NCBI GenBank assembly: GCA_002344005.1
Contig: DDTD01000098.1
Span: forward strand, 80,438-144,437
Direction: 5' to 3'
Length of the DNA stretch: 64,000 nucleotides
Source: Ignavibacteria bacterium UBA2373
GTDB taxonomy: Bacteria > Bacteroidota > Ignavibacteria > Kapaibacteriales > UBA961
The position numbers and the translations under genes were made by a program. Below, one piece after another: positions 46,454 to 56,571 of this stretch; within the stretch, counting starts at the first letter, position 1; each line of letters begins with the position of its first letter. Below the pieces are notes generated by a model. It was not told where the DNA came from, searched no databases, and worked only from the letters and a program-made list of their open reading frames with translations.

Positions 46454-46712
46454 ATTCTTAACTATTGATTATTCAAACAATACAAAACCGATTACACAAT
46501 GATATATATCAAATTTTCCGCCTCAAAAATAGAGAATTGATGCTATTGTATTATAACTTTCACACAAAAAATTACAATAGAGTTATGAGAATACCTGTAC
46601 TTCTTTATACAATGCAATCAAGCACCCTACGTTGTAGGCAACTGACTTGTAAAGTAACATTCATGTCACGCAGTGAGAAAAATCGCTATAAGTTAAAATT
46701 TTTCAGACTATT

Positions 46713-49211
46713 ATGAATGAACTAATCGTAAAAGAATATACAACGGCTTTAGAGATTTTATTGAAAAAGCCGTCAGTCACATTGCCACATACAATTATTG
46801 AGTCAATACTCAATGCACAAGATTTACAACCCGATGTTCTTCATTGGAAAGAGTCTGGAGTATTGTTACATCTTTGTTCGCAAGTGGGAATCGCCGCCCA
46901 TTTGCGTCATATTGCAGTACATGATTTCTTTACCAAACACTCCGTATATATCATACCGGCGATTACCTCAATTTATTGGCGTGATGAATGGCGACAAATT
47001 GCCATTATGTCTAAAAAAGGTTCTACCCTGCGATGTACAATTCTCTCAACCCAAGAAGAAATAGAGATTGATGAACAGATATTGGACCAAACAGAAAAAA
47101 AAGCATATGAGATTGCTCTTGACCATGAGATAGAAAAATCACGTATTTTATTGGTTCAAGCAGGCGTTGAACCAAAACAGATAGAAAAATGTTTGCAGGA
47201 ATATGGCAGTGAAACACTCTTGCTCGTCGCAGAATACTTGGAAGTTGTTGCTTTAGAAGTGCAAGGCAGAAAACAGCTTGCCTGCCATTTACTTGAACAT
47301 CCCGAATTAGCTTCCACACTTGCCACAGCCCACCATGTACGTACAATTTTACCGAATCATGGTTTACCCGTTATTGTAGCAGAAGGTGGTATCGGGTTTA
47401 TTGCAGATGTATATCATAAAGAACAGCTCCATCACAAAGATCATGAAGCAGATCATCATCATCTTACACCCGTCGAACGTGCAATCCGCTATATACGCAT
47501 TGAGCAAAAAGATATATGGATAGTTGTAGCATACAGTGTCATTATCGGTTTAATATCTCTTGTTACACCATTATCTGTAAATGCAATTGTTTCTACAATT
47601 TCAGCAGGTATTTATACATTACCGCTATTGGTTTTATCGGGCTTAATATTTTTTGGACTTCTTTTTTCTGGCGTTCTCGGTATTGTACAGATGTATGTTG
47701 TGGAAGTAATTCAGCAGAGACTTTTTGTAAACACTGCATTTGAAATTTCCTATAAATTACCCAAAGCTGATTATGAAGCAATGGAACATGAAAATGTTCC
47801 TGAATTACTGAATCGTTTCTTTGATGTTTTGACATTACAAAAATCAGTATCAAAAATTCTCATTGATGGTCTTGGCGCATTAATTATCGGTGTTGCGGGT
47901 TTAGCATTATTGGCATTCGTCAGCCAGATACTCCTCACATTAGGCATAATATTACTTGTATTTTCAGGAATTATGCTTTATTTTCTTGGGCGTGGTGCAT
48001 TAAAAACGAGCATCAATGAATCTAAGAAAAAATATGACGTAGCCGGTTTCCTTGAAGATATTGGACGCACAATGCTCAGCTTCAAATTAACCGGAACAAC
48101 AGAATTTATATTCCGTAAAATTGATTCTTTATTGCATCAATACTTAAAACATCGTCGTTCCCATTTTCATGTATTAGTCCGTCAAATATCCGGTTTCGCC
48201 ATACTCCGTTCAGTTATTAACACCGGCGTATTGGCAATTGGTGGTATTTTAGTTATTGAAAGACAGATTACTCTTGGTCAACTTGTTGCAACAGAAATAG
48301 TCATAGTTTCACTGATTGCTGCTCTTGAAAAATTATTCCGCCAATTAGAAGTAGTCTATGATACATTAACGGCTCTCGATAAAGTCGGACATGTCACCGA
48401 TATACCATTGGAACGTGTTGGCGGCACATTATTCCCTCATGGTAAAAGCGGTATAGCCATTGAAACAAAATCTGTGTCATACTCTTATGATGCATTACCT
48501 GTGCTTCATAATTTAACATTATTTATACCATCAGGTGCAAGAGCTTCGCTTGTCGGGAAATCGGGCGCGGGAAAATCAACTTTAGCACACTTGCTCATTG
48601 CTGTTATTGAACCGAAAACAGGCACTGTACTTTTAAATGATCATGATACACGAATTTTGGATTTATCATCATTGCGACGCAATATTGGACTTGTATTGCC
48701 AAATGATGAAATTATCGAAGGCACAGTCTATGAAAATATAGTTATGGGCAGATCATGGGTCAGCCCTCAAGATGTGATGAATGCCATTCGTCTAACTCAT
48801 TTAGACGAGACTTTTTTGCGTTTGCCGCAAGGTTTACAAACGCATCTGATAAGTTATGGGAAAAATCTTTCCACAGGAGAAATACGACGATTAATGATAG
48901 CAAGAGCTATTGTTCACAATCCGCGTTTGCTTATTCTTGATGAACCTTTTACAGGTATTGAAGAAAACTTAAAAATAGAATTAATGCAAAAAATATTTCA
49001 TAAAAATAATCCTTGGACAATTATCGCAATAACACATGACCCGGAAATTGTCGCAGCAACCGAAGTAATGTATGTCTTACGAGATGGAGCAATTGTCGAA
49101 CAAGGTTCCCCTGTCGAGCTTGCGCGTGACAAATCAAGCGAATGTTCGCAATTATTTCCTGATTTATCCTCATTTTTAGATTACAATCTGCAAAAAGGAC
49201 AAATACAATGA
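46713..49211 (+). CDS. ABC transporter (fused permease/ATPase) of type I secretion class with unusual N-terminal domain
   Basis: 832 residues. Residues 1-250 form a soluble N-terminal domain, ending in a His-rich stretch (EQLHHKDHEADHHH). It is longer than the C39-like domain of HlyB and shows no catalytic Cys-His. About six membrane helices lie at 265-535. The ATPase at about 580-815 has Walker A GKSGAGKS (615-622), signature LSTGE (719-723) and Walker B LLILDE (739-744). The Q-loop glutamine is replaced (VLPND for the usual VPQD). The stop overlaps the HlyD-like start by four bases, so the two proteins form an export machine. Cargo and outer-membrane channel are not in the window. Confidence 0.88.
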   Translation: MNELIVKEYTTALEILLKKPSVTLPHTIIESILNAQDLQPDVLHWKESGVLLHLCSQVGIAAHLRHIAVHDFFTKHSVYIIPAITSIYWRDEWRQIAIMSKKGSTLRCTILSTQEEIEIDEQILDQTEKKAYEIALDHEIEKSRILLVQAGVEPKQIEKCLQEYGSETLLLVAEYLEVVALEVQGRKQLACHLLEHPELASTLATAHHVRTILPNHGLPVIVAEGGIGFIADVYHKEQLHHKDHEADHHHLTPVERAIRYIRIEQKDIWIVVAYSVIIGLISLVTPLSVNAIVSTISAGIYTLPLLVLSGLIFFGLLFSGVLGIVQMYVVEVIQQRLFVNTAFEISYKLPKADYEAMEHENVPELLNRFFDVLTLQKSVSKILIDGLGALIIGVAGLALLAFVSQILLTLGIILLVFSGIMLYFLGRGALKTSINESKKKYDVAGFLEDIGRTMLSFKLTGTTEFIFRKIDSLLHQYLKHRRSHFHVLVRQISGFAILRSVINTGVLAIGGILVIERQITLGQLVATEIVIVSLIAALEKLFRQLEVVYDTLTALDKVGHVTDIPLERVGGTLFPHGKSGIAIETKSVSYSYDALPVLHNLTLFIPSGARASLVGKSGAGKSTLAHLLIAVIEPKTGTVLLNDHDTRILDLSSLRRNIGLVLPNDEIIEGTVYENIVMGRSWVSPQDVMNAIRLTHLDETFLRLPQGLQTHLISYGKNLSTGEIRRLMIARAIVHNPRLLILDEPFTGIEENLKIELMQKIFHKNNPWTIIAITHDPEIVAATEVMYVLRDGAIVEQGSPVELARDKSSECSQLFPDLSSFLDYNLQKGQIQ

Positions 49212-50596
49212 AAATAAAGGAATTCTTAAAACCACTTATTCCTGAGTCAATTCCTGACCATGGTTTAAGTTATTCACTTACTGCTGTTCGTACTTCTCGC
49301 AGCATTCGAGTGTTCGCACTTTTTTTAATGTTTACTTTATTATCTCTCATTTTTGTTCTTGTCGGAATACCTTGGGTACAAACAGTAAATGGCGATGGAC
49401 AAGTGACTGCTCTTATTCCTAATCAGCGACCGCAAACTGTACAAGCACAAATTAAAGGTCGTTTGATGAAATGGTTTGTCACTGAAGGTCAATATGTCCA
49501 AGCCGGCGACACTATTGCCATATTAGAAGATATTGACAGTAAATTTTTGGATTTTAATCTCATTGAAAATCAATCCAAACAATTAGAAGCATTAAAAGAA
49601 AGAAAAAAACAAATAGAAACCCAAGTTGACGTTTTTCGCCAACAGGTTGACGCAGAAACAAAAGCACGGGAAGCAGGAGTAATGGCTTCAAAACAAAAAC
49701 TCCAACAATCTATTCAAAAGCGTATTGCCGCAGAAGCAACGGTAAAACAAGCCGAATTAGATTATGATATTGCCAAAACTCGATTTGAAGACAGAAAACA
49801 ATTATTTGAAAAAGGATTACGCTCACAACGTGACTATGAACGTGACCGTTTAGATTTACAGCGAAGCGAAGTATCGTTAACGAAAGCTCAAACCGATGCT
49901 GAAGCAGCACGCCGTAATGAACAAGAAGAAAAATCAAATGTTACCAATAAAGAAAGCGAAGGTTCATCAAAAATTCTTAAAGTGATGTCTGATGAAACAA
50001 AAGCTTTGGAAACTATTGCCTCATTGGAAAATTCGATTGCAAAAGGTACTTCAGAATTAAACACTGTTCTCGCGCGACGTGATGCAGCCATTGTACGTTC
50101 TCCTGTGAATGGGAAAGTAGTACGTTTATTAAAATTAGGCAGTGGCGAAACGCTAAAACAAGGTGAAGAAATTGCCATTATTGTTCCCGAAGCCAATAGT
50201 TTAGCTGTGGAGTTAATGATTTCCGGTAATGATGCGCCATTATTATCGGTCGGGCGCAATGTACGACTGCAATTTGATGGTTTCCCGGGATTTCAAATTT
50301 CAGGATGGCCCTCGGTTTCCGTAGGTACTTTCGGCGGCATTATTTCGGTTATTGATGCTGTGGATGATGAAAAATCAAGCGGTAAATTTCGTGTTGTTAT
50401 CAGACCCGATCCCAATGATGAACCGTGGCCAGAATCGAAATTCTTGCGTCCGGGTACTCGTTCATTAGGATGGATGCAATTGAATACCGTAACCCTTGGC
50501 TTTGAATTATGGCGACAATTTAACGGATTTCCACCCACTGTTGATAAACCCAAAGACGAAAAAAAATCAAAAAAAGATGATGACAGCGAAGAATAA
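49208..50596 (+). CDS. HlyD-family membrane fusion (periplasmic adaptor) protein
   Basis: 462 residues with one N-terminal membrane helix (about 35-60). The lipoyl-like half (VQAQIKGRLMKWFVTEGQYVQAGDTIAILED) leads into a long coiled-coil hairpin at about 115-285 rich in Lys, Gln and Glu. The second lipoyl half and beta-barrel follow (AAIVRSPVNGKVVRLLKLGSGE). The C-terminus is Lys/Asp-rich (KDEKKSKKDDDSEE). It should bridge the ABC transporter to an outer-membrane channel. It overlaps the ABC gene by four bases and ends at a strong terminator. Confidence 0.9.
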   Translation: MKIKEFLKPLIPESIPDHGLSYSLTAVRTSRSIRVFALFLMFTLLSLIFVLVGIPWVQTVNGDGQVTALIPNQRPQTVQAQIKGRLMKWFVTEGQYVQAGDTIAILEDIDSKFLDFNLIENQSKQLEALKERKKQIETQVDVFRQQVDAETKAREAGVMASKQKLQQSIQKRIAAEATVKQAELDYDIAKTRFEDRKQLFEKGLRSQRDYERDRLDLQRSEVSLTKAQTDAEAARRNEQEEKSNVTNKESEGSSKILKVMSDETKALETIASLENSIAKGTSELNTVLARRDAAIVRSPVNGKVVRLLKLGSGETLKQGEEIAIIVPEANSLAVELMISGNDAPLLSVGRNVRLQFDGFPGFQISGWPSVSVGTFGGIISVIDAVDDEKSSGKFRVVIRPDPNDEPWPESKFLRPGTRSLGWMQLNTVTLGFELWRQFNGFPPTVDKPKDEKKSKKDDDSEE

Positions 50597-50628
50597 AAAA
50601 AATCCCGCACAAAGCGGGATTTTTTTTT
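50595..50628. terminator. bidirectional terminator between HlyD-like and PD40-OmpA genes
   Basis: Perfect 7-bp stem ATCCCGC / GCGGGAT (50602-50608 and 50614-50620), 5-base loop, run of A on the left and eight T on the right, so it works in both directions. Confidence 0.88.
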
Positions 50629-50646
50629 GAATAAGTACGATCAATA

Positions 50647-52131
50647 TTATTGCACTACCTTCATTTCCACTCGGCGATTACGTGCACGGTTATCATCGGA
50701 TGTATTTGGTGCTACGGGGTTTTCTTCACCGAAGCCTTTGGTTGTAATGCGGCTTTTATCTATTCCATTATTTGCCAAATATTTACTCACAGCATTGGCA
50801 CGGTCGGTAGATAATTTTACATTGTAGTTTTTATCGCCGACATTATCAGTATAACCTTCAATTCTAATTTTTACATCAGATTTTTCCTGTAAAAATTGTA
50901 TCGCATTATCTAAATCAGGATAGGATTCTTCTTTTAATTCCGATTTATCAAAATCAAAAAACACCAAAAGCCGTGTTTCCCCTTGTGAATATGGCGACAG
51001 TGCAATATCTTTAGTCACCTCAGCGCCTTTGCTTACGGCAGGTACGGTCATACGCTCCGAATAAAACAAATAATCGGGCTTACGTGCCGTAATCGAATAA
51101 TCACGATCGCCCGGAATAGTCACATAATACTCGCCGGTAATATCATCACTTCGCAAAGTAGCAACTTGCTTACGGGTTTTTAAATCAGTAATCACAATAT
51201 CTGCACCCAATGGTTTACTGGTCACTTTATCGGAGACGATACCGCGCACGATTGTTACCGGTGATGGCATTTCCGGATTAGGCACAGCAAAATAGACATC
51301 CAATCCACCGGCACCGCCGCTGCGTGTACTTGCAAAATATGCATGATCTGTATTAATCTTTGCAATATATGCAATATCATCAAATTCTGAATTAATAGGC
51401 GTACCTATATTTGTGGGCGAGGAAAACGAATCGCCAGACTTACGAGAAACATAAATATCAAATCCTCCGGCACCGCCGCTGCGATTGCTTGCAAAATAAA
51501 AGGTTTTCCCATCAGCAGCAATATATGGCGTTGTTTCATCCGAAGCTGTATTAATTTCATTCATATTTTGCGGCTTTGTCCACCCTTCACGGGTTCTTTT
51601 CGTCAGATAAATATCAGTACCGCCTTTACCTCCTGTTCGATCACTTGAAAAATAAAGAACCGTACCATCTTGGGTTAAACTTGGCGCAGCATCCCACGTA
51701 TTAGAATTAACAATCGGTCCCAAATTTTGAACATCACGCCATTCACCGCCTTCTTTTCTGGCACTGTATAAATCTGTACGACCTGAACCCTCGACTTCAT
51801 GTGAATATGCCGCAAAAATGACATATTGACCATCCGCAGTCAATGTTGCGGAACCGGAATGTTGGGCATTATTAATTGCACCATCAATTTCTTTCATCGA
51901 AGACCATTCTGCGCCATTGCCATCCACAAAATATATTTTTTGTTTACCCGAACGCTCAGATGTCACATATAATCTGCCACCCGATTTTGTCATGGCATTC
52001 GGATAATCATCCGAAGAAGTATTAAATGATGTACGGGTTAATTGAACCGCTGCATTATGCTTGACTTGTCCCTGTGCTTCAAAAGAGAAAAAGCTAAAAA
52101 CACACAGCAAAAATAATATAAATGTTCTCAT
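50647..52131 (-). CDS. PD40 propeller-OmpA domain outer-membrane-associated protein (PorE-like)
   Basis: 494 residues with a signal peptide (1-21). PD40 blades cover about 40-285 (VLYFSSDRTGGKGGTDIYLT; TFYFASNRSGGAGGFDIYVS; HAYFASTRSGGAGGLDVYFA). A carboxypeptidase-regulatory-like beta domain lies at 295-370 and a C-terminal OmpA domain at 385-494 (FFDFDKSELKEE; IRIEGYTDNVG; NRARNRRVEM), which binds peptidoglycan. This is the order seen in T9SS PorE without its TPR part, so a role in anchoring the secretion machine is plausible but unproven. The gene for a beta-barrel protein lies 14 bp upstream on the same strand. Confidence 0.85.
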   Translation of the reverse strand: MRTFILFLLCVFSFFSFEAQGQVKHNAAVQLTRTSFNTSSDDYPNAMTKSGGRLYVTSERSGKQKIYFVDGNGAEWSSMKEIDGAINNAQHSGSATLTADGQYVIFAAYSHEVEGSGRTDLYSARKEGGEWRDVQNLGPIVNSNTWDAAPSLTQDGTVLYFSSDRTGGKGGTDIYLTKRTREGWTKPQNMNEINTASDETTPYIAADGKTFYFASNRSGGAGGFDIYVSRKSGDSFSSPTNIGTPINSEFDDIAYIAKINTDHAYFASTRSGGAGGLDVYFAVPNPEMPSPVTIVRGIVSDKVTSKPLGADIVITDLKTRKQVATLRSDDITGEYYVTIPGDRDYSITARKPDYLFYSERMTVPAVSKGAEVTKDIALSPYSQGETRLLVFFDFDKSELKEESYPDLDNAIQFLQEKSDVKIRIEGYTDNVGDKNYNVKLSTDRANAVSKYLANNGIDKSRITTKGFGEENPVAPNTSDDNRARNRRVEMKVVQ

Positions 52132-52145
52132 GTTTTTATTTCTCC

Positions 52146-53030
52146 TTAATGAAAATAATACAATAATCCGACACCAAATTGTAAAGTATTCAATGCGCGG
52201 TCTTGTGCAAGAATAATTTCATTACCACCAACACCTTGAGCAGTTTCACCATCCGCCATTTTTGTTATCATATATTGAAAACCTAAACGAGGAACTAATG
52301 CCCAAGAATGTGAAAGATTAAATTTATATGATGCCGCAATATCAAGACCCAAACGAGTTTTGGTAAATCCCGAAAATTCTCCTGAATTCGTCACTGTTTT
52401 CACCAAATCTGTTCCTTGTACAAAATACATAAAATCGGGTGAAATAATTGTCTGAGTAATTGAATTTACGGGAGTTTGTCCTACTAATACTTGTAATATA
52501 GGACCAAAAGTGAATGACAATTCAGGAGTTGCATTAATACGTACATTCAACTCTGTGGTGAAATACGAAACATTTGTCACTTTCCAATCCCAATTCTGTT
52601 TTGTACTGACTAACTGTTGTGTGGCTGTATGAAAACCCAAGATACTATCAATATCGCCTTTATTGGAAAAACTTCCTGATTGGTATCCTAAACGAAGCTG
52701 TAAACCAATATTATCCGATATACCATAATCAAGTATTCCCGCGATATAGCCACCGAGTCCATTTCCTGAGCCAAGAACATTTCTAAATTGTTCAGCATTA
52801 CCATTTAGTACATTAGGCAAATTCTGACTAAAGAAATTCACCCCGAGACCGGCTTCAAGTCCAAGAGCAAAAACACCCGAATGCCCCGAAGAAGCGGGAG
52901 CTGATGCAACTCCGGATTGCGCACCAACGGACGTTTGAGTTCGACCATTGGGTCGTAAGACATCCTCTTGTGCAAAGAGGAAGAATGGCGCTGCTACTAT
53001 TGCACAGCACCATAGAATCAACACTTTCAT
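52146..53030 (-). CDS. outer-membrane beta-barrel protein
   Basis: 294 residues from the ATG at 53030, which has GGAG at optimal distance; the frame extends to 53063 without one. MKVLILWCCAIVAAPFFLFAQ is a signal peptide. After a Ser/Gly-rich linker the sequence alternates polar and hydrophobic strands (GLEAGLGVNFFS, NIGLQLRLGYQSG, ELSFTFGPILQVLVG, WALVPRLGFQYM) and ends LQFGVGLLYYFH, the terminal aromatic typical of barrels. It is probably a porin-like or PorT-like protein. It is co-transcribed with the PD40-OmpA gene 14 bp downstream. Confidence 0.78.
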   Translation of the reverse strand: MKVLILWCCAIVAAPFFLFAQEDVLRPNGRTQTSVGAQSGVASAPASSGHSGVFALGLEAGLGVNFFSQNLPNVLNGNAEQFRNVLGSGNGLGGYIAGILDYGISDNIGLQLRLGYQSGSFSNKGDIDSILGFHTATQQLVSTKQNWDWKVTNVSYFTTELNVRINATPELSFTFGPILQVLVGQTPVNSITQTIISPDFMYFVQGTDLVKTVTNSGEFSGFTKTRLGLDIAASYKFNLSHSWALVPRLGFQYMITKMADGETAQGVGGNEIILAQDRALNTLQFGVGLLYYFH

Positions 53031-53164
53031 AGATACTCCATTACATTGAATAAATGAAAACACACATACGTACTCTTCATTACGAAGTTTTGACCAAAAT
53101 ACGACATTTTTTCGATGTCGCTTGTCTTTTTAGCAACAAATTACTCTAAAACATGATTTCTTAA

Positions 53165-53172
53165 TATCTTTG
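53165..53172 (+). promoter_or_regulatory. -7 box of the M1 aminopeptidase gene
   Basis: TATCTTTG, identical to the box at 44173, 35 bp before the ATG at 53207. The TTG triplet at 53170-53172, a possible alternative start, lies within this box, which argues against it. No TTG at the exact -33 position. Confidence 0.45.
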
Positions 53173-53206
53173 CACCTTGTTTTAATCACTTTTAGGTCAA
53201 AACCTC

Positions 53207-55449
53207 ATGAGTTACATCTTTCGCTCCTTGTCTGTCGGCGTACTCATACTCTTATGCTCAGCAGCTTCGATTATAGCTGCCGATCCCCTACCTATATGTC
53301 CATTGAAAAGTACTTTGATGATTTAACAATCAATAACAAAGCAATAAGTACAGTTGAAGGATATACCATAACACGGGAAGGACTTACTATAGTTCTCAGT
53401 TCAGGCACAATTTCTTTTGCAGAACCATGGAATGATCGTACCCATATTGCTTATTTTACAGGTATAGCAAGTTTGCGTTATATGCCCACGACTAAAGTTG
53501 AAACCGACAGATTGGCACAATACAATGAGGGACAAAAAAGTTTTTACGATGAATTTACCGATATGGTACTCTTTTTTAATGACTCTCTGTATGAAAACAT
53601 TGTGAAGAAATTTCCTCCCCAAAAACTAACCTCAACAGAAAAAATAAAATTCCCTCATAAATTTAAAGATTTATTCAGTACGTACTTCGAACATCGAGAA
53701 ATCATTTGGTCTCATTCTTTGCTTGATGCTCGAAGAAACAGTTCATTCCATTGTATGGCTTATGGTGAAAGACTAAAAACAGTATTATATGAGTTCTGCC
53801 CAACGGAGCCCGAACCGATTTCATTCTATATTTCTAAAACCACTACCGATAATTTTGAATATAATTTTGTTAATCTTTGTCCTTCCATAAACCCTGCACA
53901 CAATCCTGAAGAAGAATTAACAGTTACACATAACACCCTTGATATAAAAATAGATAATGGCTTAAAAATGGCTGTGACCTCACAATTAGGGATTATCGTA
54001 AATTCAGATGAAATGAAATGGGCAAGCTTTAATTTATATGAAGATTTGACGATAGAAAGTATCAAAGATGAAAAAGGGAATTCTCTCGAATTTTTTCAAC
54101 CTGATGAATCAAATAAAATTTGGATACATATTGGAGCATCTAGAAAAGGTCAAAACAAAACACTTACCGTCAAATATGGTGGTAAAATTATTAAAAGAAT
54201 CTATGATTATACAATTATAGAAACCTCCATCCAATGGTATCCTACTTATGGATATAAGCAAAAATCACTTTTTGACATTACATTCGCTGTTCCGGACAAT
54301 TACAAACTGATTAGCATAGGTAATAAGGTATCTGAAGAAAAGAAAGATGGCGAGATTATTAGTCGTTGGACAGTCGATTACCCCATACGTAATGCGTCAT
54401 TTAATATAGGACCATTCAGCACAGCAGTGTCTGACCGTAAAGATGTTCCCCCAATTACTTTACATTATATCAACAGTAATAATAAAAAAAATGTTCTTAC
54501 GGACATTGCTCAAGCGTATGAGTTTTACACAAAATTATTCGGTCCACTCCCTTTACAATCATTGAATGCAACCGAAATACCTTACACTCACGGCGAAGCA
54601 TTCCCGGGTATGCTGCATCTTTCGTGGCTTACATTTGAATCTTCTAATAATTCAGGAGCATGGCAATCATTTAATGCCCATGAAACAGGACATCAATGGT
54701 GGGGTATCGGTTTGGATTACAAAACATACCGAGATCGCTGGTTGAGTGAGGGATTTACTGAATATGCTTCTCTAATGTACTTACAAATGATGCTTGGTGA
54801 TAATCAAAAATTCTTTGAAATATTGAAAAAATCTCGTGAAAGAATTATCAATGCAAAAAAACAAAGAAAAAGCGATGGTGTGGATTTATGCCCCATTTCT
54901 TTGGGTCATCGTGTGGCAAGCACGTCCCTTACTCGAGAAGACTATCATACAGTAATTTATGAAAAAGGTGCATGGACATTACACATGTTACGCAATATAT
55001 TGCTCAATCTGAATACCATGAACGAAGATGGTTTTAAAACAATTATGAAAGATTTTTTCACCACGTATCAAGGTAAATCTGCAACCATAGCTGATTTCCA
55101 AAAAATTGTTGAAAAAAATGTCAATCAAGATGTTTCATGGTTTTTTGATCAATGGGTGCATGGTACACAAATTCCGGTATATCATTTTGCATACAAAACA
55201 GAAAAACAACCGGACGATAAATTTAAGGTGAGGGTTCGTATTATACAAAAAGAAGTTTCTCCTGATTTTAAGATGAGTGTTCCCATCAAAATTGTCTTTG
55301 ATAATGGTAGCATAGCACGTATTCGTGTTTTTATTACCGGTGAAAAATCCGAATTTGATTTACCTCCATTGGCTTCTGCTCCAAAGGAAATCATTTTAAA
55401 TGATTTAGAGTCTGTATTAGCAACAGTAGAAATTGATGATTGGGAATAA
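53207..55449 (+). pseudogene. secreted M1-family zinc aminopeptidase with an apparent one-base frameshift after the signal peptide
   Basis: The main frame, open to 55449, encodes an M1 peptidase: GEAFPGMLHLSW in place of GAMEN, zinc site HETGH (54679 on) and the downstream glutamate in WLSEGFTEYAS, so the catalytic domain is intact. Its own frame has no credible start or signal peptide. A perfect signal peptide (MSYIFRSLSVGVLILLCSA, then ASIIAADP) starts at 53207 in another frame and stops at once. One extra C in CCCC at 53285-53288 would join them as AADPPTYMSIEKYF. The gene is therefore either frameshifted, or the base is missing through sequencing error; starting at the ATG at 53296 would give a cytoplasmic form. 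Confidence 0.8.
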
Positions 55450-55471
55450 TCTCCACAAACTTAAGTTATGA

Positions 55472-55510
55472 TAAAAAGCCGACAAGACGATTGTTTTGCC
55501 GGCTTTTTTT
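55472..55510. terminator. bidirectional terminator between aminopeptidase and hydrolase genes
   Basis: Stem AGCCG-a-CAA / TTG-c-CGGCT (55477-55485 against 55495-55504 or so) with one mismatch, A-run at 55473-55477 and T-run at 55504-55510. Confidence 0.8.
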
Positions 55511-55517
55511 CTCTCCA

Positions 55518-56330
55518 TTATTGCACTGCTTTACGTAAAGCACGAACAAATTTTGTAAAATGTATTGTACGACTATTCATACGATTTGTCGGACCATTAA
55601 ACAAATTCGACATAAGTTTCTGGCGCAATTTTGTTGTAATTTCTAATTGACAACCTTTTTCTGATGTTGTACGGTTCGTAAAATTCGCTTTTGCTTGCCC
55701 GGAAATACTTGATGTTGTATCAATGATGGCGGTAAAACCTTCTGCTTCTAATTCGGATTTAACTTTCGTGCGGAGTGCTGCGTCACGTCCACCAACATAC
55801 ACAATCTCATTGTTATTATCGGCTTTACCATGAAGCACAAGTGCTTTGGATGCTGCTTTGATTAACTCATCGCCTTTTGGTTCATCAAAATTTACGGATG
55901 TGATGTGTAAAGTCGCATTACCGCTGTTCGGCGTTTTAAGTCCGGTGAAACTATAGAAATCATAATCATTGCCGGCGACAGAATCGCATATTTCCGTCGT
56001 ACCTGCCTCAATTCCTCCACCATGCGGCGTACAGATAATCGTAGTTGAACTTGTAGTCCTCCATTGTTTACTATATGCCGATGATGCTTCACTAGCAGCT
56101 AATGCAGCAAAATTTGCATACGTGTCGGCAAGAATGGCTGGAGATTTGCCGTGAGTAGCATGATCTGCGCAATTGACTTCCATGGCTTCTTCATACTGCT
56201 CTGTTGTTTCAACAGGTTGATTTGTTTGAACTTCACGACATCCAACAGCAAATCCGATGATGCCGAGAGCAAACATACCCATAGTGAACGATGAAGAAAT
56301 GAGATGTGAGAATGATTGTTGGTTTTTCAT
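55518..56330 (-). CDS. poly-gamma-glutamate hydrolase-like (PghP/DUF867 family) lipoprotein
   Basis: 270 residues. The N-terminus has a hydrophobic stretch and a lipobox (FAVGC, Cys31), so it is probably a lipoprotein. The rest follows the poly-gamma-glutamate hydrolase family: DTYANFAALAASE, ICTPHGGGIEAGTTEI with the zinc-binding His and Glu, DYDFYSFTGLK, LHITSVNFDEP, VYVGGRDAAL, NRTTSEKGCQLEI and then LR. Relatives from phages and Bacillus cleave gamma-linked polyglutamate capsules. In a Gram-negative-type envelope it may attack foreign capsules or another gamma-glutamyl polymer. Single gene, divergent from the TonB receptor. Confidence 0.82.
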   Translation of the reverse strand: MKNQQSFSHLISSSFTMGMFALGIIGFAVGCREVQTNQPVETTEQYEEAMEVNCADHATHGKSPAILADTYANFAALAASEASSAYSKQWRTTSSTTIICTPHGGGIEAGTTEICDSVAGNDYDFYSFTGLKTPNSGNATLHITSVNFDEPKGDELIKAASKALVLHGKADNNNEIVYVGGRDAALRTKVKSELEAEGFTAIIDTTSSISGQAKANFTNRTTSEKGCQLEITTKLRQKLMSNLFNGPTNRMNSRTIHFTKFVRALRKAVQ

Positions 56331-56381
56331 ATTGAAAACTCCTAAAAATTATGAAAGAAAGTAATGTTTGATTTTCAGTTG

Positions 56382-56389
56382 CAAACTTA
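56382..56389 (-). promoter_or_regulatory. possible -7 box for the PghP-like gene
   Basis: The minus strand reads TAAGTTTG (TAnnTTTG), 52 bp before the ATG at 56330. The -33 element is not clear. Confidence 0.35.
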
Positions 56390-56571
56390 CGGATGCTTAC
56401 TAACCGTTTACTAAACGCTAAGAACCATGAGAACAATACACCGTTTGTCGGGAAAATCATACCGTTCATCCGCAAAAATCAACATCCCAACGGTATTTAC
56501 TTTCTTACGCAAGCACTGATTCCGATTTTTGCCGTCGAAAACATTTTTATTCACAATTTTATGGTAATACA

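Noticed and set aside
46626..46638. Small palindrome CCTAC-gtt-GTAGG upstream of the ABC exporter
   Set aside because: A five-base stem is too short to support an operator or terminator without further copies.
46465..46716. 83-codon open frame overlapping the ABC transporter start by four bases
   Set aside because: AT-rich, low-complexity product with no ribosome binding site or recognisable family; the overlap is probably chance.
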